From NCBI GenBank assembly GCA_034433515.1, contig DAOUAL010000023.1, positions 1-64,000 on the forward strand: a stretch of 64,000 bases of DNA, read 5' to 3'. The notes below the pieces were generated by a model. The model had not been told where the DNA came from and did no database searches. It worked only from the letters and a program-made list of their open reading frames with translations. Source of the DNA: DAOTXS01 sp034433515 (GTDB lineage Bacteria; Chloroflexota; Anaerolineae; UBA4142). Position numbers and translations under genes: made by a program. Of this stretch, positions 1 through 8,193 are shown one piece after another (the stretch's first letter is position 1; the number at the start of each line of letters is the position of its first letter).

Positions 1-87
1 CAGGAAAGATATAGTCCGATCTGCATGGCGACATGCAGAAGTGAGCAGAAATGACTCACTCGCCCTGTAAAGGGTGGTAACAGAATG
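1..87 (+). other. 3' end of a group I intron interrupting the 23S rRNA gene
   Basis: The window opens with AAGATATAGTCC (positions 6-17), which matches the conserved 3' strand of the P7 helix (element S) of group I introns. It is followed by three neat hairpins: 21-27/32-38 closed by a GCGA tetraloop, 40-45/55-60, and 61-66/71-76 closed by a GTAA tetraloop, as expected for P9-type extensions. Position 87 is a G, the usual last intron base. Conserved 23S sequence (TCGGTCTCTATCC) resumes at 88, whereas the bases before it do not match the normal GTGAGACAGT that precedes it. By manual alignment the insertion point is near E. coli 2604/2605. The 5' part, and any homing endonuclease, lies outside the window. 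Confidence 0.8.
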
Positions 88-380
<293 letters not shown>

Positions 381-439
381 TCGGGATATTCACGAATTGA
401 AGCCACCTCATCCTTCTGTTCAGTTTTCATCGTTAATCT

Positions 440-590
440 AAAAACAGATTCCTCTGGTGATTTGAGCGGTGGGGAAATACCCGGTCCCATGCCGAACCCG
501 GAAGTCAAGCCCACCAGCGCCGATGGTACTGGCGGTACGCACCGCTGGGAGAGTAGGTCATTGCCAGGCGGGAATCTGTTTTTGTTTTCT
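440..590 (+). terminator. 13-bp processing stem around 5S rRNA that also serves as terminator
   Basis: Positions 440-452 (AAAAACAGATTCC) are perfectly complementary to 571-583 (GGAATCTGTTTTT), so the 5S RNA is enclosed in a 13-bp helix. The 3' arm runs into a T-rich stretch (580-590). The helix can act both as a 5S maturation stem and as the terminator of the rRNA operon. The pairing is seen directly; the function is inferred. Confidence 0.65.
449..573 (+). rRNA. rrf: 5S ribosomal RNA
   Basis: A 5S rRNA is recognised from GGTCCCATGCCGAACCCGGAAG (about 482-503, conserved loop B/C) and the 3' segment ending CTGGGAGAGTAGGTCATTGCCAGG. It lies directly downstream of 23S in the usual 23S-5S order. 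The exact ends are uncertain by a few bases because the terminal stem continues into a long flanking helix that is annotated separately. Confidence 0.93.
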
Positions 591-657
591 TGTCCTAATC
601 CGCAATGTGCTGGGGTTATCCCAGTGCAACGCGGATTTTCTTTTTCTGCAAACGTAT

Positions 658-686
658 TTGTTGCATCGCCCAAGACGTGATAGAAT
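658..686 (+). promoter_or_regulatory. Candidate sigma-70 promoter of the flippase-like gene
   Basis: TTGTTG (658-663) and TAGAAT (681-686) are separated by 17 bp. They sit 27 bp before the start at 713, with GGAGA (702-706) as ribosome binding site. The -35 box is weak, so the call is moderate. Confidence 0.4.
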
Positions 687-712
687 GTGTCTATCTCATT
701 CTGGAGAAATCA

Positions 713-1666
713 ATGCCACCGCAATTACGCCAACGAATCATCGCCTCACTTGCTTTTGCACTGATTGTTTTCCTCGCACTCACGTTTTATGCCGATGCTC
801 CACGTCTCTGGGAGGCGCTGTCCCATTTCGATTGGCGATTCTTGTGGCTTGCGCTTGCTACGACGTTGTTTAACTATCTCCTCCGTTTTGTGCGTTGGCA
901 TTATTATCTCGATGTGATTGGGATTAAAAATGTTCCACGCCTCAATTCGTTACTCATCTTTCTTGCCGGCTTTTCTCTGACGACGACGCCGGGCAAACTC
1001 GGCGAAGTCCTCAAATCGTTTTTGCTCAAAGAGCGCTACCAAACCCCAGTCAGTTACTCTGCGTCCATCGTGGTCGCCGAACGCTTGACGGATGTGTTTG
1101 GCATGCTCATCCTCGCGGCGGTAGGATTATCGTTGTATCCTGCCGGTATCGGCGTGTTGGTGATGGTGTTGCTTGCCACCATTCTATTCGTGATCGTTGT
1201 GCAACAGCGTGCGTTGATGGAACGCCTTATTGATCTAGTTGCACGTCTGCCGATTGTGGGACGCTTGGCAGAAATGCTACGCAATCTATACGAGAGTGCG
1301 TATTTGATGTTGCAACTCAAGCCCTTACTCATTGCGATTGGCCTGGCGACGATGGCGTGGTTGGGTGAGTGTGTATCGTTTTGGTTTATCTTGCAAGGCA
1401 TCGGCGTGATGCCAAGTTGGCTCTTGTTGCTCCAAGCGACTTTTATTTATGCTGCTGCCTCACTCTTTGGCGCCGCCTCGATGTTACCGGGTGGTTTAGG
1501 AGCAACCGAAGGGAGCATGGCTTTATTGTTACAACAGATCGTTGGTGTTGCACGCGAAGCATCGGTAGCGGCAACGCTCATCGTGCGATTGTGTACGCTA
1601 TGGTTTGCTGTCCTGCTGGGTGTGATCGCGCTCGTGTGGATTGGCGTGCCGCGTCAACAATCTTAA
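713..1666 (+). CDS. Lysylphosphatidylglycerol synthase TM-domain (UPF0104) family membrane protein
   Basis: A 317-residue polytopic membrane protein of the LPG_synthase_TM/UPF0104 family, whose members include putative lipid or lipid-linked-sugar flippases and the membrane half of MprF. Family features are an early FVRWHYYL segment, the GFSLTTTPGKLGEVLKSFLL loop, and a C-terminal GxxxMLPGGLGATEGSM segment. I chose the ATG at 713 because GGAGA lies 7 bp upstream and the preceding in-frame residues are cysteine-rich noise. No catalytic MprF domain is present, so it is the stand-alone form; its substrate is unknown. The PrsW-like gene follows after 16 bp and is probably co-transcribed. Confidence 0.85.
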   Translation: MPPQLRQRIIASLAFALIVFLALTFYADAPRLWEALSHFDWRFLWLALATTLFNYLLRFVRWHYYLDVIGIKNVPRLNSLLIFLAGFSLTTTPGKLGEVLKSFLLKERYQTPVSYSASIVVAERLTDVFGMLILAAVGLSLYPAGIGVLVMVLLATILFVIVVQQRALMERLIDLVARLPIVGRLAEMLRNLYESAYLMLQLKPLLIAIGLATMAWLGECVSFWFILQGIGVMPSWLLLLQATFIYAAASLFGAASMLPGGLGATEGSMALLLQQIVGVAREASVAATLIVRLCTLWFAVLLGVIALVWIGVPRQQS

Positions 1667-1682
1667 GAACGAAGGAGGCAGA

Positions 1683-2681
1683 ATGGCGCTCATCGCGTTA
1701 GCGGCATCTATCACAGCAACCGTTGTGCCCACTATCGTTTATGTGTTTGTGTTGTGGTGGTTTGACCGGTACGAAAAAGAACCCATCGGACTGCTTGCCA
1801 TTGCATTCTTCTGGGGTGCAATTCCCGCTGTCGTTCTTTCGATCATTGGCGAAATCGTTGCCGGTGTTCCCTTGGCAACCCTCGATGCAGCATCGTCCGA
1901 GGTGATTGGTTCTAGTGCGATTGCACCGTTCGTCGAAGAGTCGGTCAAGGGCTTGATCGTTTTTGTCTTGTATTGGATTTTCTACAAAGAGTTTGATAGC
2001 CCCATTGATGGGATTATTTACGGCGCGCTCGTGGGGCACGGTTTTGGGATGACGGAGAATCTGCTCTACTTTCTCGGCGCATGGGCAAACGGCGGCTGGG
2101 CATCGTGGAGCGTGGTGGTGTTTGTGCGCGCGTTTGTGTTTGGACTTAACCATGCGTTCTTTACCAGTTTGACCGGGCTAGGTTTATATCTGGCGCGAAT
2201 GAGTCGGAGTGCGCTTGCGCGTGGCGTGTTTGCCCTCCTCGGCTTGAGCGCAGCGATGCTTTTTCATGCAGTTCACAACCTAGGTATCGTGATGGCGCAA
2301 GCGACGTGCCTGCTTTCTTTCCTTGTCGGTGCGTTGAGCGATTGGGGCGGCGTGTTCATCGTCTTTGTGATCCTGATTATCGGGATGATCAGCGAAAAAC
2401 GTTGGATCACTAGCGAATTGAAAGAAGAAATTGAATTAGGGTTGATTGACCAACGGGATTATGCCTTGGCGCGATCTTACACTGAACGGATGATGGCACA
2501 GATGGATGCCATCTTGCGCGGAAATTGGCGTGCCGCGCAACGGGTATCGCGCTTGGGACAGACGTTGACGGAACTTGCGTTCCGCAAATATCAGATGCAC
2601 GTACGTGGAAATGATTACACCGACGAAATTCGATTATTGCGTCAAGAAGTGGCAGCGATCAAAGCGAGTGCAAATGCCTAA
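1683..2681 (+). CDS. PrsW family intramembrane metalloprotease
   Basis: A 332-residue membrane protein with PrsW/CPBP-like motifs: an EESVKG segment (glutamate pair), HGFGMTENLLYF, NHAFFTSLTGLG and a late LFHAVHNLG. Their glutamates and histidines are the expected metal-binding and catalytic residues. PrsW of Bacillus subtilis cleaves an anti-sigma factor within the membrane, and the target here is not visible. The hydrophobic core is followed by a soluble C-terminal tail of about 90 residues. The start at 1683 is supported by AAGGAGG at 1672-1678, a strong Shine-Dalgarno. The upstream neighbour is the flippase-like gene in the same orientation. Confidence 0.88.
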   Translation: MALIALAASITATVVPTIVYVFVLWWFDRYEKEPIGLLAIAFFWGAIPAVVLSIIGEIVAGVPLATLDAASSEVIGSSAIAPFVEESVKGLIVFVLYWIFYKEFDSPIDGIIYGALVGHGFGMTENLLYFLGAWANGGWASWSVVVFVRAFVFGLNHAFFTSLTGLGLYLARMSRSALARGVFALLGLSAAMLFHAVHNLGIVMAQATCLLSFLVGALSDWGGVFIVFVILIIGMISEKRWITSELKEEIELGLIDQRDYALARSYTERMMAQMDAILRGNWRAAQRVSRLGQTLTELAFRKYQMHVRGNDYTDEIRLLRQEVAAIKASANA

Positions 2682-2711
2682 GGGCAGGGAAAACCTGCCC
2701 TTTTTGTTTTA
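2680..2711 (+). terminator. Rho-independent terminator after the PrsW gene
   Basis: AAGGGCAGG (2680-2688) pairs with CCTGCCCTT (2694-2702) around a GAAAA loop and is followed by TTTGTTTT. The stem begins inside the stop codon of the PrsW gene and ends at the stop of the convergent SRAP gene. Confidence 0.85.
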
Positions 2712-3374
2712 AATGGGTTTGATGCATTCGGCGGAATTGTTGCGCGGTGAATTCACCAACGGCGAAACCGGATACGCTTGCATCTGTTCTGCCGGGTATG
2801 GCTTGAGCAACGCCATCAATTGTTTGATGTCTTGATTCGTCGCGTCAAGCCACGCACGTTGCGCTTCTCTGGAGAGAATCACCGGCATCCGGTCGTGAAT
2901 TGGCTGCACTAACGTGTTCGCCGTTGTTGTGATAATGGCGCACGACGTAATGGTCTCGCCTTCTGGTGATTGCCAGGTATCATACAGCCCGGCAAATCCC
3001 ATTGGCTCGCCCGATTTGAGTCGAACGTACATCGGCGTCTTTTTTGTGCCAACGGTGTGCCATTCGTAAAAGCCATCCGCGATGACAATGCAACGACGCT
3101 GAACGAGTGCGCGTTTGAAACTGGGTTTCTCCGCGACGGTTTCTGCGCGTGCGTTGATCATTCGCGCACCCATTCTTTCATCTTTCGCCCATGAAGGAAT
3201 CAAACCCCAGCGCATTGTTTCCAAGGTTCGAGAGCCAGCCCGTTGCACAATGACTGCAATTTGATGGGTGGGCGCGATATTGTAACTTGGTTCGAGGTTG
3301 ACATTGGCTTGGTCAAGATCAAACGCGAGTTGAATGTGTTTCAAATCGGAAAAGAGGACGAATCGTCCACACAT
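2709..3374 (-). CDS. SOS response-associated peptidase (SRAP/YedK/HMCES family)
   Basis: A 221-residue protein of the SRAP family, which shields abasic sites in single-stranded DNA by forming a thiazolidine crosslink through Cys2. The start MCGRF places the catalytic cysteine immediately after the initiator Met. Other family residues visible are PSYNIAPT (Asn), ADGFYEW (Glu) and IHDRMPVIL (His). The length matches the family. It is convergent with the PrsW gene and appears monocistronic; no LexA box was recognised upstream. Confidence 0.93.
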   Translation of the reverse strand: MCGRFVLFSDLKHIQLAFDLDQANVNLEPSYNIAPTHQIAVIVQRAGSRTLETMRWGLIPSWAKDERMGARMINARAETVAEKPSFKRALVQRRCIVIADGFYEWHTVGTKKTPMYVRLKSGEPMGFAGLYDTWQSPEGETITSCAIITTTANTLVQPIHDRMPVILSREAQRAWLDATNQDIKQLMALLKPYPAEQMQAYPVSPLVNSPRNNSAECIKPI

Positions 3375-3385
3375 TGCATATTCCT

Positions 3386-3536
3386 AACTCGGACAAGCCG
3401 AAACTGAACAGAATTTTTTCCACGAAGCACACGAAGAAACACGAAAAATTAGTTTTCTTCTTCGTGACCTTTGTGTCCTTCGTGGACGAAGCAGCTTTGC
3501 TTTTTGTACAATGATTTAAGTGGGAAGGTACTATTC
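3386..3536. repeat. Dispersed CGAAG-rich palindromic repeat, copy 1
   Basis: This non-coding stretch begins AACTCGGACAAGCCGAAAC and ends AAGGTACTATTC. Its middle is an imperfect palindrome of CACGAAG/CTTCGTG units (3419-3490). A second copy with the same beginning, middle and end lies at 28366-28505. The shared boundaries show a dispersed element rather than chance similarity. It has no coding capacity, and its function and mobility are unknown. Confidence 0.75.
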
Positions 3537-3546
3537 TGTGGCGGAT

Positions 3547-4182
3547 TCAATCGAACAACACCAATTGCTCGCCGCGCAATTTTTCTTGAATCTTTTGCGC
3601 AATCAGATCGAGATGTTGATGATTGGACACAAAGTCCAAGCGATCAGCGGGGACGATGAGGATAGGGCACAATTCAAAATCGGCGATCCATTCATCGTAG
3701 AGAATGTTGAGTTGATGCAAATATTCCGGCGCGATGCGTTTTTCGTACTCGCGACCGCGTTGGGCAATACGTGCCAACAATGTCGGTACGGACGCATTGA
3801 GATACACGACGAGATCAGGTGGAGGCAGTAACTCGATGGAGGCTTGATACAACTCGTGATAGGTTTGCCAATCGCGTTCCGCGATGAATCCTTGCCGATA
3901 CAAATTTTTGGCAAAGATTTCGGCATCTTCGTACACGCTGCGATCTTGCACCACCGTGCGCGGAAAATCCATCAAGCGGCGCAGATCGCGCAGGCGGCGT
4001 GCCAGAAAATAGAGTTGCGAATGAAATGCCCATGCCTTCATATCGGCGTAGAAATCGGCAAGATAGGGATTGTCCACGACGCCTTCAAAGAACGGTTCCC
4101 AGCCCATTCGCTCGCACAGCATTTCGACGAGTGTAGATTTGCCCACGCCGATATTCCCGGCAATCGCAATGAATTTTTTCAC
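3547..4182 (-). CDS. Deoxynucleoside kinase (dNK family), copy B
   Basis: A 211-residue deoxynucleoside kinase that phosphorylates deoxynucleosides for dNTP salvage. The P-loop is GNIGVGKST (about residues 9-17), followed by the substrate-site EGVVDNPYLADFY segment, the VVQDRSVYED motif (the DRS of the family) and a lid RGREYEKRI. The family includes dGK, dAK and dCK; specificity cannot be read from the sequence. Its start overlaps the stop of the preceding kinase gene by 4 bp (ATGA), so the two are translationally coupled, like the dAK/dGK heterodimer known from lactobacilli. Confidence 0.9.
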   Translation of the reverse strand: MKKFIAIAGNIGVGKSTLVEMLCERMGWEPFFEGVVDNPYLADFYADMKAWAFHSQLYFLARRLRDLRRLMDFPRTVVQDRSVYEDAEIFAKNLYRQGFIAERDWQTYHELYQASIELLPPPDLVVYLNASVPTLLARIAQRGREYEKRIAPEYLHQLNILYDEWIADFELCPILIVPADRLDFVSNHQHLDLIAQKIQEKLRGEQLVLFD

Positions 4183-4832
4183 GCGTTGCCTCCGTTCTCA
4201 AACAACGGATATTGACGCGCGCCCAACTCTAATTGGGCACGGATACGATCAATAATCGTGTGCAAGTCTTCCGGGTTGCGCACAAAGTCGAGCCGATTCG
4301 AGTCAATGGTCAGGACAGGGGCACATGTATAGTGTGCGTAAAACTCGTCATACGCCTGACCCAGTTGTGCGATATAATCACGCTCTATCGCGCGTTCGTA
4401 CGGACGGTCGCGGAGGGCGATGCGTTCCATCAACACATCGGTGTCGGCGCGCAGATAGACCACCAAATCAGGCGTGGGAATCTTGGTGGCGATAATGCGA
4501 TGCACGCTTTCGTACATTGTCAACTCATCTCCCTCGATGTTGAGGCGTGCAAAGATTTGATTCTTGTCGAACGTATAGTCGCTGATGAGGTTGCCGCGCG
4601 CGAGTGCGGCGGGGATGAATTCATGCTGTTGATGATAGCGGCTGAGGAGAAAAAAGATTTGGGTTTGGAAACCATAACGTTTGCGATCTTGATAAAAACG
4701 AGCGAGGAAAGGATTTTCTTCAAAGACTTCGAGGAGGATTTCGGCTTGAAAAACCGGCTGGATTAGACGGGTCAAAGTGGTCTTGCCCACACCAATCACG
4801 CCTTCGATTGCGATGTAGAAATGTTTCTGCAA
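4179..4832 (-). CDS. Deoxynucleoside kinase (dNK family), copy A
   Basis: A 217-residue paralogue of the next gene. The P-loop is GVIGVGKTT, followed by EVFEENPFLARFYQDRKRYGFQTQIFFL and LISDYTFDKNQIFA, where the family DRS motif appears as SDYTF; the lid is RDRPYERAIERDY. The DRS difference between the two copies suggests different substrate preferences or a heteromeric enzyme. It follows the alcohol dehydrogenase gene by 38 bp and overlaps the downstream kinase by 4 bp. Confidence 0.9.
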   Translation of the reverse strand: MQKHFYIAIEGVIGVGKTTLTRLIQPVFQAEILLEVFEENPFLARFYQDRKRYGFQTQIFFLLSRYHQQHEFIPAALARGNLISDYTFDKNQIFARLNIEGDELTMYESVHRIIATKIPTPDLVVYLRADTDVLMERIALRDRPYERAIERDYIAQLGQAYDEFYAHYTCAPVLTIDSNRLDFVRNPEDLHTIIDRIRAQLELGARQYPLFENGGNA

Positions 4833-4870
4833 TGTTTTCCTCCATTTGCAGAGGCGTGGTGCTCTTGCCC

Positions 4871-5809
4871 CTACATGACTATTTGCACTTTGATCACGCC
4901 TGGTGCCACCGCCCGCTCGAATGCTTCGATGCCGCGTGTCAGCGGATATTCTGCGCTAATCAGTGAGTCAACGTCAACCAATTTTCTTTCCAGCAATCGC
5001 AAGGCAGGTGCGAATGGACCGCAACGCGAGCCGATGATCGAAATTTCGTCAATCACAATCGGTGCAAATGTCGTGTCCTGACCTCCGTGAAACGTGGATT
5101 TCAAAACGAGGGTGCCACGCGGGCGCGTCAATCGGCGTGCTAGATCAAAGCCGCTGGCATGACCCGTGCAATCCACTACCACATCGAACTGATCGTGAAT
5201 CGAATCGGGGTCGGTTGTTGTAGCGATGCCACGCCGGCGCAGAATCTCAAGTTTGTTGGTGTGTCGCCCAACCGTCAACAAATCACAGCCGGTCAGATAA
5301 AGCACTTGAGCGCATAACAATCCCAGTTTGCCATCGCCCAGCACACACACGCGATCAGTTGGGTGAATATGAATGCGATCCGTGATTTCGCACGCGGCGG
5401 CAAGGGGTTCGACAAAGACGGCTTGCGCATCGCTGATACTATCTGGAACGCGATGCAGGTTGCGTGCGGGCAAGGTAAGATATTCCGCGAACGCGCCGTC
5501 GCGATGAACGATGCCCAGCGTCGTGCGATTGGGACAATGCGTTACATCGCCACGCAGACAGGTTGGACAGGTGCCATCGTACGCATTAATCTCGCCCACC
5601 ACGCGCGCGCCGCGCAGATCACCTTCTTCCACGATGCCCACAAATTCGTGGCCCAGCACACCCCGAAAGCCCATATAGCCCTTGACGATTTCCAAATCTG
5701 TGTTGCAAATGCCGGCACGCAGGACGCGCACCAACGATTCGTTGGGAACGCGCGGCATTGCGCGATCCTGTTCGAGTTTGAGTGTTCCATCAAAAACTAG
5801 GGCATTCAT
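4871..5809 (-). CDS. Zinc-dependent MDR-type alcohol/sugar dehydrogenase
   Basis: A 312-residue medium-chain dehydrogenase/reductase, slightly shorter than the usual 340-360. The N-terminal GroES-like half carries AGICNTD and GHEFVG (catalytic zinc ligands), and the Rossmann half carries VCVLGDGKLGLLCAQV (GxGxxG-like). The structural zinc lobe reads GTCPTCLRGDVTHC: aligned to the usual C-x2-C-x2-C-x7-C, the first cysteine is replaced by Asp (NAYDG), which could still ligate zinc. Substrate unknown. It starts 4 bp after the roadblock gene and precedes the two kinases, forming a likely four-gene operon. Confidence 0.85.
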   Translation of the reverse strand: MNALVFDGTLKLEQDRAMPRVPNESLVRVLRAGICNTDLEIVKGYMGFRGVLGHEFVGIVEEGDLRGARVVGEINAYDGTCPTCLRGDVTHCPNRTTLGIVHRDGAFAEYLTLPARNLHRVPDSISDAQAVFVEPLAAACEITDRIHIHPTDRVCVLGDGKLGLLCAQVLYLTGCDLLTVGRHTNKLEILRRRGIATTTDPDSIHDQFDVVVDCTGHASGFDLARRLTRPRGTLVLKSTFHGGQDTTFAPIVIDEISIIGSRCGPFAPALRLLERKLVDVDSLISAEYPLTRGIEAFERAVAPGVIKVQIVM

Positions 5810-5813
5810 TCGA

Positions 5814-6578
5814 TTAGTCGGCTTCGAGGTTATCTAAATCAATCAAACCCAGCGCGCGCGCTTCTTCGTACGTCAATTGATGGTTGGGATCGTTCAAAAT
5901 ATCCGGCGAGACTTTGGGTGGAGTTGGTTTCTCGGAGGTTGATTCCGAGGGTGGCGGCGTGACAGATGGCTTGTCGCGTCCCGGCAATTTGCGGCGTGGG
6001 CGGGGTGCTGGTGGTCTCTCTTCGGCTGGGGGTGCGGGGGGAGTGGCAGGTGCCGTTGGTGTAATCATAATATTACTCTCAAACACGTTCATCGCTTCAT
6101 CGAGGACATCGCTGACCGTACTTTTGATCTGCGCACTTTCTGCTGCACTGGGTTCCAGCAAAGATTTTTTGATTAGCGCGCGCAATTCGGTTACCGCGCG
6201 GCGCAGGGTGAGCCACACCATTCCAATGCGGCTCGTTCCAACGAGTCCGCGTTCGAGGATGAGGGTCAAAAAGATTTGGTCATTCAGGCGCGTCGTGTAC
6301 ATCTCGTAATTTTGTCCTTCGTGAAAATGTAAATCGAAGGAGGCTTCATCGCGCAAGAGATGGACCACGGCGTTCGTGGCTGACATGGCATTGCCTAGGA
6401 GGGCGAGAAAGGCGTCAAGGTCCAAGTTGCGGATGTGTCCGCATTGCACCAACAATTCACCGGACTCGGCGGAGAGGATCGCGCCGGACGCACCGAGATC
6501 AATGCGCAGATTCTCGAGGCGTTCCTGAATTTTCTTTTGACCGGCTTCCGAAAAAGTGACTAGGGTATTCCCTTGCAT
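5814..6578 (-). CDS. Roadblock/LC7 domain protein with Pro-rich tail
   Basis: A 254-residue protein. Residues about 10-125 look like a roadblock/LC7 domain (a predicted regulator or dimeric scaffold for small GTPases, as MglB): the pattern LGASGAILSAESGELLVQCG, then an acidic helix, then YTTRLNDQIFLTLILERG. It continues with a helix, a Pro/Thr/Arg-rich linker (about 170-225) and a short conserved tail DPNHQLTYEEARALGLIDL. No Ras-like GTPase partner lies in this window. GAGG 7 bp before the ATG supports the start. It is the first gene of the likely operon with the dehydrogenase and kinases. Confidence 0.7.
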   Translation of the reverse strand: MQGNTLVTFSEAGQKKIQERLENLRIDLGASGAILSAESGELLVQCGHIRNLDLDAFLALLGNAMSATNAVVHLLRDEASFDLHFHEGQNYEMYTTRLNDQIFLTLILERGLVGTSRIGMVWLTLRRAVTELRALIKKSLLEPSAAESAQIKSTVSDVLDEAMNVFESNIMITPTAPATPPAPPAEERPPAPRPRRKLPGRDKPSVTPPPSESTSEKPTPPKVSPDILNDPNHQLTYEEARALGLIDLDNLEAD

Positions 6579-6681
6579 AGTGCCTCATCTGATCGTTCAG
6601 CGTCGTCCGAAATATACCACGCTCTTGTGGGCATTGTCAACAATAGGAACACCCGCCAACAGGTATACGGCGGGTGTTCGC

Positions 6682-6757
6682 TGGCTCCTCGGCTAGGACT
6701 CGAACCTAGAACATCACGGTTAACAGCCGCGCGCTCTGCCAATTGAGCTACCGAGGA
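6682..6757 (-). tRNA. tRNA-Asn (GTT)
   Basis: A complete 76-nt tRNA cloverleaf on the minus strand: acceptor TCCTCGG/CCGAGGA, anticodon loop CTGTTAA giving anticodon GTT (asparagine), T-loop GGTTCGAGTCC, discriminator G and an encoded CCA (6682-6684). It lies alone between the rpoD and roadblock genes. Confidence 0.96.
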
Positions 6758-6805
6758 ATATTCACTTGTGTATTTATTATATTCAAGATTGGCGGATGGT
6801 CAAGT

Positions 6806-8188
6806 TTAACCCAAATAATCCTTCAACTTTCGGCTCCGCAATGGATGCCGCAGTTTGCGCAATGCCTTCGCTTCGATTTGCCGGATGCGCTCCCGGGTTA
6901 CACCAAACTCTTGCCCCACTTCTTCCAACGTGCGCGTCATTCCATCGGCCAGGCCAAAGCGTAATTCCAGTACCTTACGTTCACGGTCGCTCAAGCCCTC
7001 CAGCACATCTTGCATTTGCTCTTTCAGCAATTGACGCGAGGCTTGATCGGCGGGACCGGGTATGGATTCGTCTTCGATGAAATCGCCCAGCGACGTGTTT
7101 TCTTCCTGACCAATCGGCGTCTCGAGCGACATGGGCTCTTGCGAGATCTTCATAATGCGGCGCACTTTAAGAGCGGCACGCTTGAGCCGCCGATCCAAGC
7201 CGGGATCAAGTGGTTCACCGCGGGCTTGCGCTTCGAGAATCGCGCGACGATCTTCGGGCGGCAAAATATCCATTTCGAGCGCAATCTCTTCCGAGGTGGG
7301 TTCGCGCCCCAGTTCTTGGGTCAATCGGCGCGAGATGCGCACCAACCGATTGATCGTCTCGACCATATGCACTGGGATGCGAATGGTACGGGCTTGATCG
7401 GCAAGGGCGCGTGTGATGGCTTGGCGAATCCACCACGTAGCGTAGGTAGAGAACTTGAATCCCTTGGAATAATCAAAGCGTTCGACTGCGCGGAGCAAGC
7501 CAATATTGCCTTCTTGGATCAAATCCAAAAAAGACATCCCGCGTCCAATGTAGCGCTTGGCAACGCTGACGACCAGACGTAGATTCGCTTCTGCCAGTTT
7601 GAGCCGCGCCGCCACCGCGGCATCCACCGCCGCTTTCCATTTTTGGCGAAGGCGCGCATTGGCATTCGCTTTGTGCAAATTGAGTTGTGCAATTTCACCT
7701 TTCTTCACTATCTCGGACAATTTGGATTCTTCTTCGCCGGTGAGCAAAGGCACCCGTCCAATTTCGCGCAGGTACATTCGCACCGGGTCGCTTCCAACTT
7801 CGGTGGGAACATCGTCCAGATCCAGGCGTTCTTCGATGCCCTCCGTCAAGTCTGGTTCCACCGCCGCCTCGGGCGCGGGGGTAATGTGATTGTCCACGAT
7901 CTTGATTTTCATTTCGGCGAGCAAGCGGCGCAGATCGGCGATCTGTTCCGGATCATCTTCGATTTCCGGAAAGATGGTGCGAATCTGTTCCCAGTTCAAT
8001 CGCTTGCTGGTGCCGGCTTTGCGGACGAGCGCATCGAGTACGGCATCTTGATCTGGCAAATCGGCGGCGCGCACCCACGCGTCCTCCCCATGAACGCCAG
8101 CAAGTTTCAAGAGCCGGGATGTGTGCGGCTTGGAGGTTCGCGCTGTTTTCTTTTGAGTTTTGGTTGACGTTTTCTTTTTTTGAGGCAT
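6806..8188 (-). CDS. rpoD: Primary RNA polymerase sigma factor RpoD/SigA
   Basis: A 460-residue primary sigma-70 factor. The basic Lys/Thr-rich N terminus is followed by region 1.2 (DPVRMYLREIGRVPLLT), region 2 (LRLVVSVAKRYIGRGMSFLDL, then the -10-recognition and melting segment FDYSKGFKFSTYATWWIRQAI), regions 3.0-3.2 and region 4.2 (VTRERIRQIEAKALRKLRHP), which contacts -35 boxes. The sigma-70-like promoters noted across this window fit this protein. It follows dnaG by only 5 bp, reproducing the classic dnaG-rpoD macromolecular synthesis arrangement, and has only a weak ribosome site, so translational coupling is likely. Confidence 0.97.
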   Translation of the reverse strand: MPQKKKTSTKTQKKTARTSKPHTSRLLKLAGVHGEDAWVRAADLPDQDAVLDALVRKAGTSKRLNWEQIRTIFPEIEDDPEQIADLRRLLAEMKIKIVDNHITPAPEAAVEPDLTEGIEERLDLDDVPTEVGSDPVRMYLREIGRVPLLTGEEESKLSEIVKKGEIAQLNLHKANANARLRQKWKAAVDAAVAARLKLAEANLRLVVSVAKRYIGRGMSFLDLIQEGNIGLLRAVERFDYSKGFKFSTYATWWIRQAITRALADQARTIRIPVHMVETINRLVRISRRLTQELGREPTSEEIALEMDILPPEDRRAILEAQARGEPLDPGLDRRLKRAALKVRRIMKISQEPMSLETPIGQEENTSLGDFIEDESIPGPADQASRQLLKEQMQDVLEGLSDRERKVLELRFGLADGMTRTLEEVGQEFGVTRERIRQIEAKALRKLRHPLRSRKLKDYLG

Positions 8189-8193
8189 TGCTT

